Both the position numbers and the translations under genes were made by a program. From Salvelinus alpinus (lineage: Eukaryota; Chordata; Actinopteri; Salmoniformes; Salmonidae), in assembly GCF_045679555.1 (NCBI RefSeq), contig NC_092092.1, forward strand, positions 22,868,969-22,932,968: a DNA stretch of 64,000 bases, written 5' to 3'. Under the pieces are notes generated by a model. The model was not told the origin of the DNA. It worked only from the letters and a program-made list of their open reading frames with translations, and did no database searches. Of this stretch, positions 34,218-47,200 are shown piece by piece; position 1 is the stretch's first letter; every line of letters begins with the position of its first letter.

Positions 34218-35601
34218 TGTCGTGTCTTTGGCTATGCCAGATTAATTGCTATGACATACTATTCTATAAAATAATTTCTCCGTAATTAATATTACCTGAT
34301 TGAACTAATCATGTAAATGTAATTAACTAGAGAGGGACACCACAAAATAATATTTATAGAGCTGTTATCTTCCGAATAAACTCTTAAAGACAGTCAACAT
34401 TAATCGTCATCTTATTCAGTCTCATCTGAAAGTTGTAAATCCTTGGTTATCTGCAAGAATCCTGGCTAACAAGTTGAATCAGCAATACAAAATTGGGTTT
34501 AATGATTTATTTACTAAATACCTAACTAATCACACAGAATCACACATACACAATTAAATCATAACTTGATTACAAATTGCCGTCATAAAGGAAAACGTCC
34601 CTAGCGGGCGGAATAGATATGACAGCTTGTTACACAAAGGAAAGGGGGCTGGGTTTTGGTGAAAGAGCGGGAGACTGGAACAGAGGCGAAGCTGTGCTAT
34701 CGTAAATACAGTATCTTATGCATTCTAAATTACCGCCCATTTGGAAAAGGAAAATGCAATAAATATTTACTCTGAGCTGCGCTTCAGTAGGTTGGTGGTA
34801 GATGGAAGACCGTGTTGCCAAACCGAGTCCTCTGTCCTTTGAAGAATGTCTCTGGTGGTCACTGGATACGTTGTAGTAACGTCATTGTGTAGTAGACGGG
34901 ATACTCTGACTGTCCTTCCTAACCTGCGTTTGTAGCAGCTGTTGCTAACTCAACGGCTAGGAGGTATCACTTCTGTAGTGAATACGAGTTCAAAGTTCAT
35001 ACCATTCACAACCAAAGTTCATGCTGATGTTGGCTTAGTTCTGTAGTTATTATCTGAACCATTCTGACATGGGATCGTCATCCTCATATCCTTGGAACAG
35101 AAGGTTATATTTTTGTCAATGGCTTTATATAGTGGAGGGAGAGGGGTGTAACCCATGTCTCTTCACAGGGGCGGGCCCCTGGTTGAGCAGAGGCCCAAAC
35201 TTATGAAAACCCAAATCTCTCATTTGGAAGCTAAAATTACATTTCATCTCTTCACAAATAATTTCATATTCAAACATTTCAATTAAACAACAATTCCATG
35301 TGAATCAGATACCTCTGATGTTAAGACTTTCCACAGTAGAGTTTATGTCATTCTATCATTGATGAGAATGTGTCAGAGGGCAACCGAACTGACATAATAT
35401 ACCTTAAGTACCACCGCATATGTTCAGTTGGTCGGATTACCAGAATATAGTTCATTTCCCCCCAACTTCTGATGTTCCCAGAATCTCTATGTTAACCAAA
35501 GGGGCTTTCTAATGTCACATCAGTAGGGAAGAGGAACGGGGGAGGGGGGAAAGAGGTATTTATGACTGTCATAAACCTACCCCCAGGCCAACGTCATGAC
35601 A
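34218..35601 (-). mobile_element. Solo LTR (1384 bp) of an endogenous retrovirus or LTR retrotransposon
   Basis: The block has tgtcgtgtc at the left and acgtcatgaca at the right (TG...CA ends on either strand) and is flanked by a 4-bp direct repeat gtac (34214-34217 and 35602-35605). On the minus strand there is a TATA-like box (ctatataaagcc, near 35121-35132) and, downstream, aataaatc as a possible polyadenylation signal (near 34505). This is the order of a U3-R-U5 LTR. There is no internal coding sequence, so LTR-LTR recombination has removed it. The retroviral class cannot be told from the LTR alone. Confidence 0.75.
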
Positions 35602-35605
35602 GTAC

Positions 35606-36142
35606 TTACTATCATAAATACAACTCAATGAAAGGGGTCGTACTAGGAACAGAAAAATACTTGATTGTTGTTAAACATCATTATTAAGCTCATATATGCA
35701 TTATTACTAATAGGCTGTCAACTCAGTCACATGGGTAATGATTTGCCTATGTAATGATATACTATTAAACATGTTTAAAAAAATGTTGAAGGCATAACTT
35801 CCCTTTTCCTTTTATTAAATATTGATGATCTTTTCTCTCTATGCTGAAATAAAAAAAAGTGTATCTCATTGGTCCGAACCATGCAAAAGAGCTCATTGAA
35901 GTTAGAACACTGAAAAGCTCAGGTCTTGTGGAGCACCCCACACCAGGCTCTGTTCCAGAAGACAAAGTAAAAAAGCTGAGGAGGGGAAGCGAAGCAAAGT
36001 AGGGGTTATACTATAACTGAAAAAGGTCAGTTGGGGTTAAGAGAAACATCGCCTGTGTATGCAGTCACTACTGCATGTCGCTCTGGATAAGAATGTCAGC
36101 AAAATGACAAAAAATGTAAATAGCATAAGAACACGATATATG
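35606..36142. other. Non-coding with SINE fragment
   Basis: The segment includes a SINE remnant at 36058-36120 (gcagtcactactgcatgtcg, ctctggataagaatgtcag) of the family at 63404. Nothing else is recognised. Confidence 0.45.
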
Positions 36143-36328
36143 CCATGGGAAAATGTGTAGAATTGCAGGAAATTAGTTTTAAAACTGTAGTTTGTCTCTC
36201 AGCACCATGATAATATATGTAGAATTGCAGGAAACTAGATTTAAAACTGTAAAATGTTCTCCTCCCCATGGCAAAATGTGTAGAATTTCAGGAAATTGCT
36301 TTAAAACAGCTACATGTTGTCTCTGCAG
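36143..36328 (+). repeat. Minisatellite, three units of about 62 bp
   Basis: Three diverged copies begin at 36143, 36205 and 36266. Each starts ccatg, carries atgtgtagaattgcagg or a close variant, then aaattagttttaaaactg or a close variant, and a TCTC-rich end. Confidence 0.8.
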
Positions 36329-39109
36329 GCTAGAGGGCTTCTAAAACCATGCCATTGGTCACGCCTACTACCATCCTTGGGGAAACACTGTTCTGGGTAT
36401 CTTGGTTAACTATTTTAATCTCCTTGTCAATGCCCTCTTACCTATTCTGCCCATTCATTTCATCTAGCCTATAGGCCTAGTTATGGAATTGAAGGCCTAC
36501 CTCCAAGAACCTACGCCAGTCCCAAGACGGATGAAAAGGAGATGACCACGGGTCAACAACAAGAAAGGTAGCTACTGTATGATTTTCATAACGTACCTAT
36601 ATGGAATTAAAACAGTCTATACTAAAACTGTCTACTGATAATGACGATTGGTTGTATTTTGTCTGTGTTATATCCTTTATCATCTCATCAACATCTACCC
36701 TCCTTAGATTGGAAGAGGAAAATGGCTTATAAGCCGTGGCTACGAGTATTCCACTCAGGTAAAACAGCATAGCAGTGCTACACACTCACTTCTTTCTGAA
36801 ATGTTACTGACAGTTGCAACTGTCACCTGACATACATGGCTACTCCCCATAGGACACCACGTCCAAGAACGGCGTCGATCGCCACGGGACCCCAGACCGC
36901 CAGCATCCGTCCATTCAGGTAAACAACATAGCAATTGAAATTGCATGAACTTAGAATGTAGACTGACACTATTAAACAGTAGGGAATTGAACTCTCAAAC
37001 TTTGTGGTGAAAAGTAACTGCAATGATCACTTGGGTAAAATGGGAATGTATCCATTAGGTAAAATGGGAATGTAGTTCCTCAACAGGTCAGATATTTGGG
37101 GATAGTGTTTAAAATATCCACTGTGCAATATATTTAATACTGAGTGCCTAACAGAGACTCACACGGTCACATTTTTGTAAAACTTGGTATGTCTTGGCCA
37201 GGATCAAACACTCAACCTTCTGACTTCAAAACAGAAACTCTTACCACAAGACTACAGGGTAGACTCAATACATGGGAACAATACCAAAGTACAGGTTGAT
37301 GACTGAGAGGTTCAAGTAGTCAACAGTTTTTGTTGGCTGTCTTCTCCTCTGTTTCATTATTCTCCTCCTGCATTTGTCTACTTTCTGTTCCACTGTCTGT
37401 TTCTTAGTGATCTGCCTTACTTCATTTTAACACTACGGCTGTAAGCCTCCTTCTGACCAGGGTATCTGTTGTGTTTACAAGGAGACAACGCAGGTGGGGA
37501 AAACACAGATGGACAAGGCAGGGACATCATAAATCAAGTTGGAGGACAAGGAGGGAGGAGAAAAGGCCAAATCTATCCAAATGCAAAAATAACTGAAGAT
37601 GAGTCTCTGCTCTCAATACTCTGCTCTAAGACATACAACCACCAAGATAGCTCTTAGTGATTTATTGGACATTATAAATCTCCATTGTCCAGAGGGGACA
37701 CACAGCGTTTCCAACAGTCTCTACAGGTTTATTAAGTATTTTGACTGTAATGACACTTTTGAAATGCAGTATATTTGTCCAACATGCCAGTATTTATATT
37801 TGGCAGTGAAGTGCCAGATCATTGCTCATCATGTGGTTGCCTCCCTGGGGATGTGCCATCTCTTGTTAAGAGTGGATCAGTGTTCATGAAATTGTCAGTC
37901 AAAAAGCAACTAGAGGAAAAGTTATCAGACCCCAAATTCTGTGACGCATTAGAATATAAGTATTGTAGGTCCAAGAGCAGCCCAGATAGTATAGATGACA
38001 TCTATGATGGTGCACTATGCAAGTCAATAGATGCCCTTAATGACACTGATTTAATTAACCTTTCACTCTTAGAATGTGGATGGAGTTACAATATTCATGT
38101 CCTCTCCCTTTCACATCTGGCCCCTACAAGTCACAGTTAACGAACTTCTCCCGAACCTAAGAGCGAAGCACATCATTCTTGTGGGGCTGTGGTTCGGGCC
38201 AGAGTCCAGAAATTAATTATTTCCTTCAGCCCTTTGTGGATGAGTTTGTTTCACTTGAGGGTGAGAGCTTGACATGCCAGTTGAGAGGGACACCCACAAA
38301 TGTGCGTGTGTACAGTTGACTATGTATTTGTGATTCCCCTGCTCGCCGCAAAGTACAGAATATCAAACAATTCAATGGTGAACATGGGTACAACTGGTGC
38401 TATCACAAAGGAGAAGTGGCAGAAAAGGGTAATGGGTTCACTAGAGTGTATCCGCTTGAGAGTGAGCCAGAGCCACGCACAGACACTAAAACCCGCTGAG
38501 AGGTTGCCTTGGTGGTAGAGTCAGGGAACATTATACATGGTGTTAAGGGCCCATCTCCTTTAATGTTCATTACTGTTTTAAACATGATTGCAGGGTTTGC
38601 TTTTGATTACATGCACAGCATCTTGCTTGGCATATGTCGGCAAATGACTACACTGTGGTTTGAGTCCAAATATCACCCTGAGTCCTGGTACATTGGAAGT
38701 GAAATAGAGCACAAAAACAAAATATTGCTTGAAACCACCTGTAAATGTGACAAGACCACCACGCTCAATTCATTTACTCAAATATTAGGAAGGCCACAGA
38801 GTTCTGACACTTCTTGCTGCTCTATAGTCTCTCTGTTTAAATGGGATTTTACCCAGGCAGTACTTACACCATTTACTGCTACTGGTGCAGGGTACCTATT
38901 GTCTACTGAAAGACACAGTTACCTCTCATAACATTGCCATGGCTGAGATGTTCTTTCGAGAATGTGTTATTAGGTTTGAACAATTGTATGGGAAATGTCA
39001 TATCAGCTACAATGTCCACATACCTTTACATGCACCTACATCTGTCCAAAACTGGGGACCTTTGTGGGATCAAAGTGCATTCATCTTTGAAAGTAGTAAT
39101 GGGAGACTA

Positions 39110-40712
39110 CAGTGAGGGAAAAAAGTATTTGATCCCCTGCTGATTTTGTACGTTTGCCCACTGACAAAGAAATGATCAGTCTATAATTTTAATGGTAGGT
39201 TTATTTGAAGTGAGAGACAGAATAACAACAAAAATATCCAGAAAAACGCATGTCAAAAATGTTATAAATTGATTTGCATTTTAATGAGGGAAATAAGTAT
39301 TTGACCCCCTCTCAATCAGAAAGATTTCTGGCTCCCAGGTGTCTTTCATACAGGTAACGAGCTGAGATTAGGAGCACACTCTTAAAGGGAGTGCTCCTAA
39401 TCTCAGTTTCTTACCTGTATAAAAGACACCTGTCCACAGAAGCAATCAATCAATCAGATTCCAAACTCTCCACCATGGCCAAGACCAAAGAGCTCTCCAA
39501 GGATGTCAGGGACAAGATTGTAGATCTACACAAGGCTGGAATGGGCTACAAGACCATTGCCAAGCAGCTTGGTGAGAAGGTGACAACAGTTGGTGCGATT
39601 ATTCGCAAATGGAAGAAACACAAAATAACTGTCAATCTCCCTTGGCCTAGGGCTCCATGCAAGATCTCACCTCGTGGAGTTGCAATGATCATGAGAATGG
39701 TGAGGAATCAGCCCAGAACTACACAGGAGGATCTTGTCAATGATATCAAGGCAGCTGGGACCATAGTCACCAAGAAAACAATTGGTAACACACTACGCCG
39801 TGAAGGACTGAAATCCTGCAGCGCCCGCAAGGTCCCCCTGCTCAAGAAAGCACATATACATGCCCGTCTGAAGTTTGCCAATGAACATCTGAATGATTCA
39901 GAGGACAACTGGGTGAACGTGTTGTGGTCAGACGAGACCAAAATGGAGTTCTTTGGCATCAACTCAACTTGTCGTGTTTGGAGGAGGAGGAATGCTGCCT
40001 ATGACCCCAAGAAACCATCCCCACCGTCAAACATGGAGGTGGAAACATTATGCTTTGGGGGTGTTTTTCTGCTAAGGGGACAGGACAACTTCACCGCATC
40101 AAAGGGACGATGGACGGGGCCATGTACCGTCAAATCTTGGGTGAAAACCTCCTTCCCTCAGCCAGGGTATTGAAAATGGGTCGTGGATGGGTATTCCAGC
40201 ATGACAATGACCCAAAACACACGGCCAAGGCAGCAAAGGAGTGGCTCAAGAAAAAGCACATTAAGGTCCTGGAGTGGCCTAGCCAGTCTCCAGACCTTAA
40301 TCCCATAGAAAATCTGTGGAGGGAGCTGAAGGTTCGAGTTGCCAAACGTCAGCCTCGAAACCTTAATGACTTGAAGAAGATCTGCAAAGAGGAGTGGGAC
40401 AAAATCCCTCCTGAGATGTGTGCAAACCTGGTGGCCAACTACAAGAAACATCTGACCTCTGTGATTGCCAACAAGGGTTTTGCCACCAAGTACTAAGTCA
40501 TGTTTTGCAGAGGGGTCAAATACTTATTTCCCTCATTAAAATGCAAATCAATTTATAAAATTTTTGACATGCGTTTTTCTGGATTTTTTTGTTGATATTC
40601 TGTCTCTCACTGTTCAAATAAACCTACCATTAAAATTACAGACTGATCATTTCAATGTCAGTGGGCAAACGAACAAAATCAGCAGGGGATCAAATACTTT
40701 TTTCCCTCACTG
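39110..40712 (+). mobile_element. Tc1/mariner element, nearly intact (1603 bp)
   Basis: Perfectly recognisable ends (cagtgagggaaaaaagtatt on the left; 'aatacttttttccctcactg' on the right) lie between TA at 39108-39109 and 40713-40714. Long inverted repeats follow on both sides (aaatgatcagtctataattt against 'aaattacagactgatcattt'). It landed inside the DYMH-type pseudogene between FESSNG and GKLFHG, so the host ORF frame can be followed across the insertion. Confidence 0.95.
39475..40496 (+). pseudogene. Tc1 transposase with a single frameshift
   Basis: The ATG at 39475 starts [20 protein letters not shown], followed by the helix-turn-helix [20 protein letters not shown] and a second DNA-binding region. 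The catalytic core has [13 protein letters not shown] (first Asp). A probable 1-bp loss near 40011 (aagaaaccatcccc where aagaacaccatcccc is expected) shifts the frame. From 40050 it continues [32 protein letters not shown] (second Asp), [15 protein letters not shown] (Glu) and a C-terminus ending ANKGFATKY. The length of about 340 residues is normal for Tc1. Apart from the frameshift the gene looks whole. Confidence 0.92.
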
Positions 40713-41361
40713 TAGGTAAACTCTTCCATGGCGCTCAAGGTGAACATGGGTACAACTGGTACCAGGATAAATAGTGAAAATGTTCACCATCTACCAAGAC
40801 ATCCCGAGACTACTCACTATTAGATACAGCACAGAATCAAACCAAGCTAGCAAAAGGTTTGTTGAAGAAATGTTAAGGGGCTACAAACTCGCCAACAAAT
40901 GTGAAAAAAATAAGAGTATTTTTACTAGGGTATCCTGTTGCACGGAACCCCACATCAAGGGAGGCTTTCTCCTCGGAGAGTCAGACGTTACTTACAAAGA
41001 ACCATGTACATTTCACCATAGAGTGATCGTTAATGGGAATCACATTCATTCCAAAACAGCAAGTACCTTATCAAAACAAGCAAACTATGTATTGGTCACC
41101 CAACATGGGTCAGTAGGGATGGTCAGGTCTTTTGTTGACGTTGGCAGTGAAGTAGACCCAGTGATGACAGCAAGATGCACAGTAAGAGACCTCGAGACAG
41201 GAGGCACTGCTTCTGGGATTCTTAAAAAGAATAGCATTTCAAATGAGGTTCAATTAATCAAAGGCACAGACATCTGTACCACCTATGTTTACCTGAAAGA
41301 CATCTCAGGTGTACAAGGGAACTGCATCTGTTTACAGCCCAACAAATGGGAAGTAGACTGA

Positions 41362-42051
41362 GAAAGGGTTGAACCACTTAACTTAACTGTATACAACGTT
41401 TTATTTGTATTTTGTATATATTTAGAGTATGTATGAATGAAGGCGTTTCTTAAACTGGCAGCATGACATATAAATGCATTATTACATTGACTGTGGGCCT
41501 ACTGAAATCATTATCAATTGTGTTGGTATCTAACAAATAAAAATAGCCTACAATATATTTATTGCATGTGGACATTGTAATTTATTACATTTCTCATCTG
41601 CTGAGTTGACATGTCTGATGAATGTCTGATACCATATTTCAAAAGTCTATTTTCTCTGTTGTCACAACATACTATATTACAAATTTGGTTTGGTGCAGGA
41701 TTTTCAACATTTCTGCGGGACAAGTCATACTCCTGCATGAGTCCTGCAGGAGCATCAGGGACACCTGCACAATTCCTTTACACTTTTTTGTAAGGGTATC
41801 CAATTTATCTGGAGAACACAACCATATCTTGGACAATGATCGGATTCGGATCCGAAAGGTGATGATGAATGGCTTGAAGGAGAGAAGCCTGGAGACCCAG
41901 GAAGAAACTGACCAAGTTGTGGACCATGGTGCATACGGCTTGCCTGTCTCTATTTGGAGAAAAAATACATTTTAGAAACTACATATGTGCCTATATATAG
42001 TATAGGCTGTTTTTAGCCTTCAGCCTTTATATAACCATATGAACGATTTTA
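41362..42051. other. 3' flank of transposase-derived gene, CCTGCAGGA-like motifs
   Basis: It contains 'actcctgcatgagtcctgca' and gcaggagcatcag, like the array at 32780-33215. The open frame 41622-41975, with RIRIRKVMMNGLKERSLETQ, is unassigned. Confidence 0.4.
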
Positions 42052-44090
42052 CAGTGCCTTAAGAAAATATTCACACCCCTTTACTTTTTTCACATTTTGT
42101 TGTGTTCCAGCCTGAATATAATATTTATTACATTTAGATTTTGTGTCACTGGCCTACACACATTACCCCATAATGTCAAAGTGGAATTATGTTTTTAGAA
42201 ATGTTTACAGAAATGTTTACAGAAATGTTCTTTGTTATGGCAAGCCTAAATAAGTTTATGAGTAAAAGGTTGCTCAACAAGTCACATAATAAGTTGCATG
42301 GACTCACTCTGTGTGCAATAATTGTGTTTAATATGATTTTTGAATGACTACCTCATCTCTGTACCCCACACATACAATTATCTGTAAGGTCCCTCAGTCG
42401 AGCAGTGAATTTCAAACACAGATTCAACCACAAAGACTAGGGAGGTTTTCAATGCACCGCAAAGAAGGACACTTATTGGTAGACGGGTAAAAATAAAAAT
42501 AGCAGACAATGAATATCCCCTTTAGTATGGTGAAGTTATTATTACACTTTGGATGGTGTAACAATACACCCAGTCACTATAAAGATACAGGTGTCCTTCC
42601 TAACTCAGTTGCCGGAGAGGAAGGAAACTGCTCAAGCATTACACCATGAGGCCAATGGTGACTTTAAAACCGTTACAGAGTTTATTAATGGCTGTGATAG
42701 GAGAAAACTGAGGATGGATTAACAACATTGTTGTTACTCCACAATACTAACCTAACTGACAGAGTGAAAAGAAGGAAGCCTATACAGAATACAAATATTA
42801 CAAAACATGAATCCTGTTTGCAAAAAGGCACTAAAGTAATAACAAACTGCTTAACTTTTTATACAAAGGGTTATATTTGGGGAAAATCCAACACAACACA
42901 TAACTTAGTACCACTTTTCATATTTTAAAGCATGGTGGTGGCTGCATCATGTTATGGGTATGTTTGTCATTGGCAAGGACTAGGGAGTTTTTTAGGATTA
43001 AAAGAAACGGAGTACAGCTATAAGCACAGGAAACGCAAAATCCTAGTGGAGAACCTGCTTTCCAACAGACACTGGGAGACAAAGTCACCTATCAGCAGGA
43101 CAATAACCTAAAACACAAGGTGAAATCTACATTGGAGTTACTTACCAGTGAATGATCCTGAGTGGCGTAGTTACAGTTTTTACTTAAATCGTTTTGAGAA
43201 TCTAAAGCTCGCCGCCATTGGACTCTGGAGCAGTGGAAACACGTTCTCTGGATTGATGAATCATGTTTCACCATCTGGCAGTCCAACTGAGGAATCTGGG
43301 TTTGGACGATGCCAGGAGAATGGTACCTGCCTCAATGCATAGTGCCAACTGCAAAGTTTGGTGGAGGAGGAATAATGGTCTGGGGGTGTTTTTCATGATT
43401 CGGGCTAAGCCCGTTAGTTCCAGTGAAGGGAAATCTTAACGCTACAGCATGCAATAACATTCTAGATGATTCTATGCTTCCAATTTTGTGGAAACAGTTT
43501 GTAGAAGAAGACCCTTTTCTGTTTCAGCCTGACAATGTCCTGTGCACAAAGCGAGGTCCATACAGAAATAGTTGTAGAGATCGGTGTAGAAGAACTTGAC
43601 TAGACTGCACAGAGGCCTGACCTCAACCCAATCGAACACCTTTGGGATGAAGTGGAACGCCGATTGCAAACCAGGCCTAATCACCCAATCTCTGTGCCCA
43701 ACCTCACTAATGGTCTTGTGGCTGAATGGAAGCAAGTCCCCACTGCAATGTTCCAACAGCTAATGGAAAGACTTCCCACAAGAGTGGAGGCTGTTATAGC
43801 AGCAAAGTGGGGAACAACTCCATGTTAATGCCCATGATTTTGGAATGAGATGTTCGACGAGCAGGTATCCACATACTTTTGGTCATGTAGTGTATGTAAA
43901 TGAGATATTTCTGTATTTCATTTTCAATACATTTATGAAATAATCTAAAAACATGTTTTCTCTTTGTTATTATGGGGTATTGTGCATAGACTGGTGATAG
44001 AAAAATATATGTAATCCATTTTGAATTCAGGCTATAACACAACAAAATGTGAAATAAGTCAGGAGATATGAATACATTCTGAAGGCACTC
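42052..44090 (+). mobile_element. Composite of two nested Tc1/mariner remnants
   Basis: The outer element has cagtgccttaagaaaatatt at the left and 'aatacattctgaaggcactc' at the right, with TA at 42050-42051 and 44091-44092. Its transposase is decayed (catcatgttatgggtatgtt, 'ttgcatggactcactctgtg'). From about 43140 to 43893 a second Tc1 family lies inside: 'ggtgttttccatgattcggg'-like text, 'cagcctgacaatgtcctgtg' (second Asp region) and 'gacctcaacccaatcgaaca' (NPIEH). It ends 'catacttttggtcatgtagt' followed by gta. Neither transposase is open. Confidence 0.8.
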
Positions 44091-44092
44091 TA

Positions 44093-45946
44093 TTAGAGCC
44101 ATACTATATTAGAGCCATACGTGATTTAATGAAAAGCAGTAAACATACACATTGTTTCATTCTTTAATAACAGACTCATAAACACAATCATGCAATAGGC
44201 TACAGCTTGCTTCACAGCTTCCCCGCGGCTTCACAGCTTCCCCAGGAAAATCAATGTTATTGTAGCCTCAAGCAGACAAAAGAGTAGAGGAACCCAAACC
44301 AGTCGGTAATCCGGCCATGTTTATGAAGACTTGGATCATACCACCAATGCTGAAAAGCACATTGCCACGCTTCACTATGACCGTGAGGCATGTCAGCTAC
44401 TGTAAGCACAACCTCAAGAGAGTCAACTCCCTTGGGAAATTCAGAATACACTCACAAAGTCCTCCATTTACCCCAGTGAGCACTGGGTTGTTAACTGATT
44501 GGAATTATGATTAAAATATATGTTTTTAAGACAAGTAGCTTGAGATTGGCATGCATAACTTCTGCAAATCTTGCATTGACATGAATGCATGATATATGCG
44601 AAATCAAGTTAACAATAATTATCTCAAATTAGGATTCCTTCCTAAAATGCAGACCAACTTAAAATAATAACTCTAGTAACCGTAAAGACCTTTTTAACCT
44701 TTCTTTGTCTCTAACGTTCATGCCATTAGCAACGACACCTGACCCACCCACAAGCTTCCACCAGATCAGTGTTTACAAGGAACTCTCACAAGCAAAAACA
44801 AATGACATGTTGAGTCACCCAAAGAATGATATCTGCACGCTCATGTGGAAAATAGTTGGCAGAAGAACTGCAGGAAACCACAGAGAAAATAGTGCAGTGC
44901 TTTTTGTTGTCATGGAGACCTCGTGTCATGGAGACAGGCGTTCTCTCCGACCATCCCTTCCCCCAGTCAGCCTACCAGCAAGAGCAGAGCGTGTTTCCTA
45001 TCTTACAGTACAATAAAACATCACGTCTGATCTATTCCCTTAATTGCTGTTAACACTTACATTTTTGGGTCACAAACAATGCATTCAAGGTGGTCATATA
45101 CCCTTCATAGCCATATGTTAATTGATTAACAAGAAGGTGGGCTATTGTCGTCAGGCTAATGCTAGTATTTATCATAATTTTGTACAGTGTGAAATGCATG
45201 ACGAGATAGGTAAATCAATTCAGGCTGCAATTTCCCTCTATGCACAAACAAAATGATATTGATTAATAAAGATGTATAATTTAAATTGTCCTTTTATCAA
45301 CAGGTTGCCTAATACAGCAGGTCCAATTCATTTATTATATAAAGGAGGGTTCTGAGCTAAGGGATACATAATAAATAAATAAAAACATTAGGTTTCTTTT
45401 TCTCTAAGTGTTCCCTGATCGATCACTCAACATCATTCAACAACCCTTTACTAATAAAATCTCTCCTTTCTTGTTTCATGATGTTAGTAGGTTTCATAAG
45501 CCACTTCAAAGATTACTCGCCATGTGCTGGAGGTCCTGTGGGGATAACTACGGTTTTAGAAACGTGTTTGATTAGTACTCAGTACTCTAAGCCAAACAGA
45601 ATCAGTTAAATGGGCAGAAAAAATGTGTTAATAGTCAGGAAATAACATGCACAGAATTGATGTCCACTGTAACTCAGCCTCCTATGGATCCCCAACAGGC
45701 AGTTTATGACACATTGTGTTACACTCAATATGTTGGCTCTCCTTATGATTAACTCCTGAGATCTATTGACAGGATGTAGCATGCTGTGTGATTCCTTACA
45801 CATTTGGTTTCCAGGGCAATGCCCCTCAATGACCTTCGATCTTTCTTAGAAGATTAGTGTTTCTCGTCATGAATTTTGTTTTGGAGGCAGCTCTGCAGAG
45901 TGGTCACTAGCTTGCTCAGCCACAAAGTCATAAAATCTGATTTTAA
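44093..45946. other. Non-coding, unclassified
   Basis: There is no gene or clear repeat apart from a short direct duplication (cacagcttcccc at 44214 and 44232). The small open frames (for example 44705-45016) lack family features. Confidence 0.35.
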
Positions 45947-46013
45947 ACCTAACCCTAACCTTAACCCTAACCTTAACCACACTGCTAACCCTAATGCCTA
46001 ACCCTAACATTAA
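45947..46013. repeat. Degenerate CCCTAA (telomere-like) repeat
   Basis: There are about eight copies of ccctaa/ccttaa/cctaac (aacctaaccctaaccttaac and then similar units). This resembles the vertebrate telomere hexamer but is short and imperfect. Confidence 0.75.
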
Positions 46014-47200
46014 ATTAAGACCAAAAATATCATTTTGGTTTTCATACATTTTTTAAATATAGCCAATTTTAACTTTGCAGCTGGCCCACCTAGAGGAAAT
46101 CGCTAAGTTCTGCCTCAAGGACAAGACTCATCCCAATAAATGTCAACCTGCTCATTATTAAGGGAGATAATAATATTGGTCTTGAAAGGTCATCAGCAAT
46201 GAACTATTTAATTTCCACCATTGCCTTCTTCCCGTAGGATCGTCTTTCCTGGAGGTACTGTAAAATGAAGAAAAGAATAACCCTGCTCCCGAAGAGTAAT
46301 ATTTATTCACAGTTTGATTGAAAGTAGCTTTGTCAATTAATTCATGACTCACATATGTACAAAACAATTGTACAGATGTGGGTCCTTATTTAACCTGTTT
46401 CTCACAGCAGGTAAATAATCCTGCAGCAATGGAAAATGTTAATTATTGTGTGAATTCTAATTAATGGATAATCATTTTGTTATACATTTTTAGTTAGGGT
46501 TAATCAAGTCTGACATTTAAAAGTGGAAATTAAAACTTTAGAAACCTTTTTAAACCTTTAACATACTACAAGTATACGACATTTCCTGCAACAACATGGT
46601 GATCAAATTAAGATCCTACACCTGTACTTAGCTTTGTTTGGGGCAAAAGAAATTCACGCTACAGAATAAAACCCTGTTTTTAATCAAACTCATTACTGCT
46701 TTCTCATTAACAGTGGCTTTTGTGATGATGATTTTTGTCAGAACATTTCTTTGACAGTTTGACATTTCCAACTGAATAACGTATTGTCCCTTTGACAAAA
46801 CTCTTCAGTTTTAAAACGCTGGAAAAATAAAGATGTCAGTCTAAATTGCCCACTTTCCATTTTAATATTCTTCAGAAGTTTAACACGGTAGTGGTTATTG
46901 TCCTTAAAAAATATATTTAAATGATGCAGACGTGTATAGATTATGTAATGTATTATAGATGACACCTGTACCATGTTTTATTGTTTATAGGGTCTCAAAA
47001 CCCATTGTGGACCATTCAAATTGAGTTTTATTTTTTTATCTTTATTTTGTATTATTGTATTATTGTGGACTGACAATTAAATACCTCTTTCTAACTCTAA
47101 CTCTACCAAAGGAACTCAGCACAGTGTTTCCCCTACCATTATACTTTATAGATGGGGTCCTATAGGTATTAGGGAAATTGATTTAAATTGAAATCAACTC
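46014..47200. other. AT-rich non-coding sequence
   Basis: No supported gene, RNA gene or classified repeat was seen here. Confidence 0.4.

Larger units (their letters stand above)
36500..41361 (+). pseudogene. Broken transposase-derived gene (DYMH-type), split by a Tc1
   Basis: Pieces of one long protein occur in order on the + strand. From 37775 comes CSSCGCLPGDVPSLVKSGSV (a Cys-rich start) and KKQLEEKLSDPKFCDALEYK, with SIDDIYDGALCKSI. Near 38360-38470 there is IKQFNG..., NGFTRVYPLESEPEP in a shifted frame. From 38509 GVKGPSPLMFITVLNM is followed by FDYMHSILLGICRQMTTLWF and SKYHPESWYIGS. From 38885 comes YGKCHISYNVHIPL...NWGPLWDQSAFIFESSNG. After the Tc1 at 39110-40712 the text resumes GKLFHG-like and continues in the open frame 40774-41361. 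Upstream, short exon-like units with donor sites (cactcaggtaaa at 36754, cattcaggtaaac at 36913) may be its first exons. It resembles large fish transposase-like proteins (CACTA/EnSpm-like is my best guess). Frameshifts and the insertion make it inactive. Confidence 0.6.

Noticed and set aside
37469..37657. Gly-rich small frame as an independent gene
   Set aside because: It lies directly upstream of the transposase-like pieces on the same strand and is better read as part of that broken gene.
45947..46013. Interstitial telomere
   Set aside because: The CCCTAA units are few and imperfect; this is more likely a minisatellite than a chromosome fusion relic.
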